NCBI GenBank assembly: GCA_002499195.1
Contig: DAKS01000010.1
Span: 1 to 6,101, forward strand
Direction of reading: 5' to 3'
Source of the DNA: Euryarchaeota archaeon UBA443
GTDB taxonomy: Archaea; Thermoplasmatota; Poseidoniia; Poseidoniales; Poseidoniaceae
Length of the DNA: 6,101 nucleotides
Shown here: in pieces, positions 1 to 4,872 of the stretch
How the letters are laid out: every line of letters starts with the position of its first letter
Position numbering within the stretch: the first letter of the stretch is position 1
Translations under genes and position numbers: made by a program
Notes under the pieces: model-generated
Database searches by the model: none
What the model was told of the DNA's origin: nothing
Seen by the model: only the letters and a program-made list of their open reading frames with translations

Positions 1-189
1 ATTGGCTACATCCTTGCTGGAACCATCATCAATCATGGTATGCAAGACATCTACGATGATGCCTTCAATGAGGTGCATCGAAGCAATATGGCGAAACTCG
101 TTGATGGAAAGGTCATTCGAAGAGAGGACGGAAAAGTCCTGAAACCTGAAGGTTGGCAGCCCCCTCAACTGGCTCAATTCTTGCAATGA
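1..189 (+). CDS. 3' end of an unrecognised gene (partial, 62 codons)
   Basis: Frame 1 is open from the first base to a TGA at 187-189, and the gene begins upstream of the window. The 62 visible residues start with a short hydrophobic stretch (IGYILAGTII), followed by a mixed charged region (HGMQDIYDDAFNEVHRSN) and a short basic/acidic turn (KVIRREDGKVLKPEG). The tail is proline- and glutamine-rich (GWQPPQLAQFLQ). The composition is that of a soluble protein C-terminus. I do not recognise the family and no catalytic motif is visible. The gene ends 30 bases before the FabG-like SDR on the same strand, so the two may be co-transcribed. The open frame, protein-like composition and tight fit to the next gene make it a credible coding end. 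Confidence 0.6.
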   Translation: MGYILAGTIINHGMQDIYDDAFNEVHRSNMAKLVDGKVIRREDGKVLKPEGWQPPQLAQFLQ

Positions 190-219
190 ATTGATGAATA
201 CCTTCGCAGTGGGCAAGGC

Positions 220-954
220 ATGACCTCTCGACCTGTTGCCCTTGTTACTGGCGGTGGACGAGGTATTGGTGCTGCCATCAGTCATCGACTTGCAAAGGAT
301 GGCTATGACGTACTACTCACGTACAATTCCTCATCCAAACCAGCTGAGATGGTCGTTGATGAGATTCGTAACTCTGGTGGCGATGCACTTGCTGTCAAAG
401 TCGATTGTTCCGATGAGGGCGAAGTAGGATTGCTTGGCATCCATGCTTGGATGAACAGGAAGATCGATGCATTGGTTCTCAATCATGGCCGATACGATCG
501 TGTTCCTGCTGCAGAGATGGAACTCGATGATCTACGTCGAACGATGAAAGCCAATTTCGAAGGGGCAGTCAACGTGTGGAAGGTTGTCCAGCCTCATCTT
601 GCTGCAAACGCGAACATGGTCGTAGTCAGTTCTCAACTTGCAACTCGAGGTTCGCCTCATGGTGCTGATTATGCCGCTTCCAAAGCTGCTCTAAGCACAT
701 GGGCGCGCTCTCTTGCTCTCGCAGTCGGTCCTGAAGGAAAGCGTGTCAACGTCCTTGCTCCTGGTTATGTCGATACCGATATTCTTGCTGGTGATTCTGA
801 TTCAAAGCGCGCACAACGTATCGATGAAGTCCCACTCAAACGAATTGGTACAGGTGATGACATGGCTTCCATCGTATCGTTCCTGTTAGGGGATGATGCA
901 GCCTACATCACTGGAGCGGTTCTTCACGCTAATGGCGGACTCTATTTGCCTTAG
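220..954 (+). CDS. SDR-family NAD(P)-dependent oxidoreductase, FabG-like
   Basis: This is a 244-residue classical short-chain dehydrogenase/reductase, the usual length for the family. The Rossmann cofactor motif TGGGRGIG is at residues 10-17. The structural NNAG motif appears as LNHG (87-90). Asn112, Ser138, Tyr151 and Lys155 form a complete catalytic tetrad, with Tyr and Lys in YAASK. PGYVDTD (181-187) follows, and the C-terminus has the typical ITGAVLHANGG (230-240). The family reduces ketones or oxidises alcohols with NAD(P)H in the cytosol. The TYNSSSK segment after the second strand resembles NADP-preferring FabG proteins, which is an inference. The real substrate is unknown: 3-oxoacyl-ACP/CoA reduction is possible, but no fatty-acid genes are adjacent. 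The ATG at 220 places the glycine motif at the normal distance from the N-terminus. No well-spaced Shine-Dalgarno sequence precedes it. It lies 30 bases after the upstream gene and 36 bases before the chosen uvrB start. Confidence 0.9.
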   Translation: MTSRPVALVTGGGRGIGAAISHRLAKDGYDVLLTYNSSSKPAEMVVDEIRNSGGDALAVKVDCSDEGEVGLLGIHAWMNRKIDALVLNHGRYDRVPAAEMELDDLRRTMKANFEGAVNVWKVVQPHLAANANMVVVSSQLATRGSPHGADYAASKAALSTWARSLALAVGPEGKRVNVLAPGYVDTDILAGDSDSKRAQRIDEVPLKRIGTGDDMASIVSFLLGDDAAYITGAVLHANGGLYLP

Positions 955-970
955 ACGCATATTCATCAAG

Positions 971-990
971 GGTTGGCGCGAAGCCCAACC
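971..990 (+). promoter_or_regulatory. Compact hairpin directly before the uvrB ATG
   Basis: GGTTGG (971-976) pairs with CCAACC (985-990). After a single bulged C at 977, GC (978-979) pairs with GC (983-984) around a GAA loop, the known very stable GCGAAGC mini-hairpin. The stem is therefore 6 bp plus 2 bp with one bulge. It ends at the base before the ATG at 991. No T-run follows, so it does not look like a standard intrinsic terminator. It could hinder ribosome loading at 991, mark the 5' side of a leaderless uvrB transcript, or be chance. The structure is read directly from the sequence; any function is inference. Confidence 0.4.
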
Positions 991-3414
991 ATGACCGACG
1001 CTTGGGATGATGACGGTGCGTTTGAGCACGTCGCTGACCAAGTCGTCGATGAAGTCGATTTAGTGGAGCGTGACCCATTCGATCTTTCAAAAGCCCTTGA
1101 AGGAGCTGCTATGGAGCATTTGCATCCATCTGTGAAACGTTTCCGTTTGCACAGTGAATTCGAACCATCTGGCGATCAACCTGGTGCAATCGATGAACTG
1201 GTCAAACAATTGGAAGATGGACAAGAGCGATGCATTCTCCTCGGTGTAACTGGAAGCGGCAAGACCTTCGCCATGGCCAATATGATTGAAAGGCTCAACA
1301 TTCCTACCTTGATTCTCAGTCACAACAAGACGCTTGCACGTCAATTGTATCACGAAGTGGCTGGCTATTTTCCTGAGAATGCTGTTGAATACTTCGTTTC
1401 ACATTACGACTATTATCAGCCTGAAGCTTACCTTGCAAAACGCGACCTGTACATCGACAAAGAGATGTCGATTAACGAGCGGATTGAACAAGAACGCTTT
1501 GCTGCTGTTGCAAGTCTCGTCAGCCGTCCCGATTGTGTCATCGTCTCGTCCGTTTCTTGCATCTATGGTCTCAACCCACCAGAAACGTTCCTCGAGCATC
1601 ATGCACGTGTCCACAAGGGGCAAGAAATCGATCCACAGGATCTCGTTCGTGAATTAGTTGCACTCCAGTATAGCCGAACAACAACCGATCTCTCTCGAGG
1701 GGAATGTCGACTTCGAGGTGAAGTTCTCGATGTGTGGATGCCTTCTCGAGATGACCCTCTACGTATTCGTTTCGATCTTGATGGAGTAACGCATGTCCAA
1801 GTCTGTGATCCTGTTTCATGGGAAGTTTTGGACGACCTCGATGAGGCTTGGATTCATCCAAAGGAATTCTTCATGACCAGTCAGGAACGATTTGAACAAG
1901 CGCTTGAAAGCATTGAGGATGAACTTCAACTTCGCCTTACTGAGTTCGATATGCAGAACAAACTCATCGAACGGCATCGCCTTGAACAGCGAACGCAATA
2001 CGACTTGGAGATGTTGAGAGAGATTGGACACTGTCAAGCGATTGAGAACTATTCCTTGCATTTTGATGGTCGAGAACCTGGCGAACGCCCTTACTGTTTG
2101 CTGGACTTCTTTGCTGCATGTGCTCGACAATTCCATGGAGATCCGAAGAAATTCCTTGTCATCATGGACGAATCCCACGTTACGCTTCCGCAAGTTGGAG
2201 GAATGTACTTTGGAGATAAATCTCGAAAAGATAGCCTCATCGAGCATGGGTTCCGATTACCAACTGCTGCCGATAACCGTCCATTGAAGATGCCAGAATT
2301 CCAACACCTCGTACCACAAATGGTCTACGTGTCTGCAACACCTGGTGAGCGGGAACTACGTCACCTCTGTGAAATCACCAAACAAAAAGTTCCTCTTGGT
2401 CTCGAGCATGTTGCCTCTGCAGGGGGGGCTCGACCCGGAGAGAAGAAGAAAAAGCACCCTGATTCAGAAACCATGTATGAACTACTGCAATCGATTCAGG
2501 GTATTGCAAAGATGGAGTTACGGCCGACTGGACTGCTCGATCCAAACATCGAAGTTCGTCCTACGGAAGGACAAATCGCTGATCTTCTATCCGAAATTAA
2601 TCTCCGCATTGAGAGAGGTGAACGCTGTCTTGTAACAGTCCTGACGATCAAGTTCGCTGAAGAGGTCGCTGAATATCTCAATCGAATGGGCGTACGCTCG
2701 CATCATCTTCATTCTGAAATCGATACGATTGAACGGACGGAGATTCTCAATGCACTACGTATTGGCCACATCGACGTCGTGGTTGGAATCAACCTGCTTC
2801 GAGAAGGATTGGATATTCCAGAGGTCAGTCTTGTCGCAATCTTTGATGCTGACCGCCAAGGATTCCTTCGAAACGAACGTTCTCTCTTGCAGACGATCGG
2901 TCGTGCTTCTCGAAATGAGAACGGCCGAGTATTGCTCTATGCTGATGGTATGAGTCCTGCAATGGAAGCGAGCATACAACAAACGCTTGAGCGTCGTAAG
3001 CGGCAAGATGCACATAACAAAGCAAACGGAATCATTCCAAAAACGATCGTCAAAGCATTGCCTCAAATGGGTGCGGAAGCGGATGAACTAATCGCGGGTA
3101 CGGCGACTACAAAGGATGGGAAACGTCGACTTGTCGCCAGGAAAGGAGGTCGAAAGGATGGAGATTGGGCCTCAAAATTCAATCTTGGAGCTGGAGCTTG
3201 GGCTCAAACCGAAACAAAAACTCCAATTGAAAATTCAAAAATTCAATTGACTTATGATGAGCCGGATGATGTGGATTCCAACCTTTCTCGTGAACAGCGA
3301 CTCGACTTATTGAAAGAACTCAAATCTGCCATGAAAGAAGCTGCAAAACAACTCGATTTCGAAGAAGCGGCCCGTTTACGTGATCGAATCTTTGAGCTTG
3401 AACAAACATTGTAG
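991..3414 (+). CDS. uvrB: UvrB, excinuclease ABC subunit B (nucleotide excision repair)
   Basis: UvrB is the ATP-dependent helicase-like subunit that UvrA loads on DNA lesions; it verifies damage and recruits the UvrC nuclease. The product is 807 residues, against about 670 in typical bacteria. Seen in order: an acidic extension (1-50), Walker A GVTGSGKT (85-92), the damage-probing beta-hairpin with YDYYQPEAY (139-147), SCIYGL (189-194), the Walker B box DESH (393-396), ATPG (449-452), RPTGLLDP (511-518), GINLLREGLDIPEVS (599-613), arginine-finger motif QTIGRASRN (634-642) and a C-terminal UVR motif (about 765-800). Three things differ from usual: the N-terminal extension, about 43 extra residues between ATPG and RPTG, and a long basic linker (about 681-763). 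The start is uncertain. ATG 991 is chosen over an in-frame TTG at 973, which lies inside a hairpin. ATG 1111 has a better Shine-Dalgarno and would give 767 residues. The stop touches the stop of the opposing gene. Confidence 0.97.
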   Translation: MTDAWDDDGAFEHVADQVVDEVDLVERDPFDLSKALEGAAMEHLHPSVKRFRLHSEFEPSGDQPGAIDELVKQLEDGQERCILLGVTGSGKTFAMANMIERLNIPTLILSHNKTLARQLYHEVAGYFPENAVEYFVSHYDYYQPEAYLAKRDLYIDKEMSINERIEQERFAAVASLVSRPDCVIVSSVSCIYGLNPPETFLEHHARVHKGQEIDPQDLVRELVALQYSRTTTDLSRGECRLRGEVLDVWMPSRDDPLRIRFDLDGVTHVQVCDPVSWEVLDDLDEAWIHPKEFFMTSQERFEQALESIEDELQLRLTEFDMQNKLIERHRLEQRTQYDLEMLREIGHCQAIENYSLHFDGREPGERPYCLLDFFAACARQFHGDPKKFLVIMDESHVTLPQVGGMYFGDKSRKDSLIEHGFRLPTAADNRPLKMPEFQHLVPQMVYVSATPGERELRHLCEITKQKVPLGLEHVASAGGARPGEKKKKHPDSETMYELLQSIQGIAKMELRPTGLLDPNIEVRPTEGQIADLLSEINLRIERGERCLVTVLTIKFAEEVAEYLNRMGVRSHHLHSEIDTIERTEILNALRIGHIDVVVGINLLREGLDIPEVSLVAIFDADRQGFLRNERSLLQTIGRASRNENGRVLLYADGMSPAMEASIQQTLERRKRQDAHNKANGIIPKTIVKALPQMGAEADELIAGTATTKDGKRRLVARKGGRKDGDWASKFNLGAGAWAQTETKTPIENSKIQLTYDEPDDVDSNLSREQRLDLLKELKSAMKEAAKQLDFEEAARLRDRIFELEQTL
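1100..1105 (+). promoter_or_regulatory. Possible ribosome binding site for an alternative uvrB start at 1111
   Basis: AAGGAG at 1100-1105 lies five bases before the in-frame ATG at 1111. It is the best Shine-Dalgarno-like match near any uvrB start candidate. Starting there removes the 40-residue acidic extension and leaves about 10 residues before the conserved UvrB core (FRLHSEFEPSGDQP). Against it, the six bases also encode ordinary in-frame residues (LEGAA), and the upstream acidic segment looks like real protein. Neighbouring genes also show no consistent use of such motifs. Confidence 0.3.
3224..3249. repeat. AT-rich 8-bp inverted repeat inside the uvrB linker
   Basis: CAATTGAA (3224-3231) and TTCAATTG (3242-3249) are perfect inverted copies separated by a 10-base A/T-rich loop. 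They lie in the part of uvrB coding for the linker before the UVR motif (residues around KTPIENSKIQL). The stretch is clearly more AT-rich than the rest of the gene. It may only reflect relaxed codon and residue use in a disordered linker. Confidence 0.35.
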
Positions 3415-4056
3415 CTACTTGGAAAGCCGATGTGCTGCCTGCTCCAAGGTTTCGTCTTCTTGACACAAGGAACGAATGTATCGTGCGATGGTTTCGTCTG
3501 AATCTCGAAGATCGTACAAGTCACCAACCCATTCCAGTGGTTCATTCAAGACATGATCCGATTCGTATTCAAAAGCCCTCCAAAGAGAGCATTCGCTTCC
3601 ATCTTGTGCCACGGTTTGTAGATACCAAGGCACGCCTTCCATCGGTTGTTGGCAAACAAGGTTCTCCTCTGTTACTGTAACAACCCAGCAACGTCCTTGA
3701 CTGAAAGGAATGTCTGCCGCATCCAGGAATTCAACAACGTCCTTGCGTTCAGCACCTGGTTGTAGCCATACGAACGGTATCGTGCGATCCTCGAGAAGCC
3801 ATTGCCGTAACGATGCAAGAACTCGATCGGGGGAGAGAAACAGAACAAACAGCTCCGGCTCTGACGACTGCCAAGGATGGCTTCGAATTGGTCTGCCGAG
3901 GAGAGTGTTTCCTGCGTCTTTGGGGTGGATTGGAACCATACGATAGCCGAGATGACCTGCATCGTGGAACGCCTGATGAGCGGGCCGGTCACTTCGCAGT
4001 CCTGCTCCGAGAACATGAACCGTACGGACGGTTTGCAACCATTCGTTCCCATCCAT
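3415..4056 (-). CDS. CoA-binding (CoA_binding_2, YccU-type) domain protein with C-terminal extension
   Basis: The product is 213 residues. Residues about 5-130 match the small Rossmann-like CoA_binding_2 family. Visible are a first strand and glycine loop TVHVLGAGLRSDRP (12-25; the family form is VGLSPNPERPS), the second-strand motif YRMVPIHP (38-45), VWLQPGAE (96-103, matching the conserved WLQxG) and the final GRCWVV (121-126, matching the family's DRC motif). Family members bind CoA or a similar nucleotide ligand; their cellular role is poorly defined and no enzyme activity can be read here. Residues about 132-213 form an acidic, tryptophan- and cysteine-containing tail not found in the minimal 120-140 residue family members, and I do not recognise it. 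The gene is convergent with uvrB, with directly adjacent stops, and divergent from the SDR at 4145. ATG at 4056-4054 puts the first strand at the usual distance; no Shine-Dalgarno is seen. Confidence 0.8.
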   Translation of the reverse strand: MDGNEWLQTVRTVHVLGAGLRSDRPAHQAFHDAGHLGYRMVPIHPKDAGNTLLGRPIRSHPWQSSEPELFVLFLSPDRVLASLRQWLLEDRTIPFVWLQPGAERKDVVEFLDAADIPFSQGRCWVVTVTEENLVCQQPMEGVPWYLQTVAQDGSECSLWRAFEYESDHVLNEPLEWVGDLYDLRDSDETIARYIRSLCQEDETLEQAAHRLSK

Positions 4057-4144
4057 GTCACACTCACAACGGCTTTGGTTTTCAAAGGCTGTTTCCTCTT
4101 GGGTGAAAACTGCGATTCAAAAGGCAAAGGGGTTCTTTCCAACC
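4057..4144. promoter_or_regulatory. Divergent intergenic region between the CoA-binding gene and the second SDR
   Basis: These 88 bases separate two genes transcribed away from each other, so they should hold at least one promoter for each direction; that follows from the layout. No strong archaeal TATA box or bacterial -35/-10 pair is obvious. Two near-identical short direct repeats stand out, TTCAAAGGC (4081-4089) and TTCAAAAGGC (4116-4125), offset by 35 bases. Each sits roughly 25-30 bases from one of the start codons. They might be weak promoter elements or regulator sites, or chance. Confidence 0.4.
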
Positions 4145-4864
4145 ATGAACTACCTGATAATTGGCGGAAACAGTGACATAGCAACCGATGTCATCGAGAA
4201 ACTAGCAAGCAATAGCCACAGCATTCACGCACTTGTACGAAATCAAGAAGACGCTACTCGACTACAATCTCAAGGCCACACAACAACGATTGGAGACGCT
4301 ACCAAAGAAGCCGACATCAAGCAATGCGTTGAAGAAGCGAAGGAAAAAGGAAGCATCGATGGCATCCTACATTGTGTCGGTTCGATTGTCATCCGCCCAC
4401 CACACGCCTTGAATCAAGATGCTTTTGAAGAAGTCATTACGACCAATCTGACCTCGGCTTTTCTCACCCTCTCAATCGGTGGAAAGGCTATGCTTCGTCA
4501 AGGACAGGGAAGAATGGTGTTCACATCCAGTGTAGCTGGATCACTCGGCTTGGTTAATCACGAGGCAATTGCCGCGGCAAAGGGCGGTATCGAAGCCATG
4601 GTTCGCTCAGCTGCAGCGACTTATGCTCGACGTGGGCTACGAATCAATGCTGTTGCCCCGGGACTTACAGATACCAAAATGGCATCAAAGATACTAGCAA
4701 GCGATGCAATGCGTGATGCTGCATCACAAAAAATCCCAACACAGCGCATCAATCAAAAACAGGAAGCGGCTTCTGCTATGCATTGGCTCCTTACCGATGC
4801 ACCTGACAACTTGACAGGCCAAGTCCTACACCTTGATGGTGGTATGGCGAACGTCCTTGTTTGA
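4145..4864 (+). CDS. SDR-family protein lacking the catalytic tyrosine
   Basis: This is a 239-residue SDR-fold protein. Residues 1-13 (MNYLIIGGNSDIA) form the first strand and a variant glycine-rich cofactor loop. HCVGS (76-80) stands in for NNAG, Asn101 is in TTNLTSAF, and Ser128/Ser129 are in FTSSVAG. PGLTDTKM (172-179) and LTGQVLHLDGG (223-233) complete the C-terminal part. The active-site Tyr of YxxxK is replaced by Ile142, while Lys146 is kept (NHEAIAAAK, 138-146). I believe SDR proteins with a similar NHEAIAAAK segment occur elsewhere, so this is probably a real subfamily, not a sequencing error. Activity may be altered or may depend on another residue. The ATG at 4145 is chosen because it starts exactly at the Rossmann strand; an in-frame ATG at 4055 would add 30 unrelated residues and overlap the divergent gene's start. 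It is probably in an operon with the flavoprotein eight bases downstream. Confidence 0.88.
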   Translation: MNYLIIGGNSDIATDVIEKLASNSHSIHALVRNQEDATRLQSQGHTTTIGDATKEADIKQCVEEAKEKGSIDGILHCVGSIVIRPPHALNQDAFEEVITTNLTSAFLTLSIGGKAMLRQGQGRMVFTSSVAGSLGLVNHEAIAAAKGGIEAMVRSAAATYARRGLRINAVAPGLTDTKMASKILASDAMRDAASQKIPTQRINQKQEAASAMHWLLTDAPDNLTGQVLHLDGGMANVLV

Positions 4865-4872
4865 GGGAGCGC

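Noticed and set aside
973..990. TTG start for uvrB six codons before the ATG at 991
   Set aside because: The added residues (MARSPT) are not conserved in the family, TTG is a weaker start, and the segment forms the hairpin stem. ATG 991 or ATG 1111 is more plausible.
971..990. Hairpin read as an intrinsic terminator for the first SDR
   Set aside because: No T-run follows the stem and the next bases are a start codon with coding sequence, so a classic terminator is not supported.
1571..2247. Open frames on the minus strand under uvrB (96 and 143 residues)
   Set aside because: They are shadows of a strongly conserved coding sequence, have no recognisable motifs, and their length is expected by chance from the codon use of uvrB.
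4055..4144. Longer N-terminus for the second SDR starting at the ATG at 4055
   Set aside because: The extra 30 residues precede the first Rossmann strand, do not look like SDR sequence, and would overlap the start of the divergent CoA-binding gene. ATG 4145 gives the normal family N-terminus.
3672..4184. A 170-residue open frame on the minus strand overlapping the CoA-binding gene
   Set aside because: It is in another frame over a gene with clear family motifs, runs into the coding start of the divergent SDR, and shows no recognisable domain.
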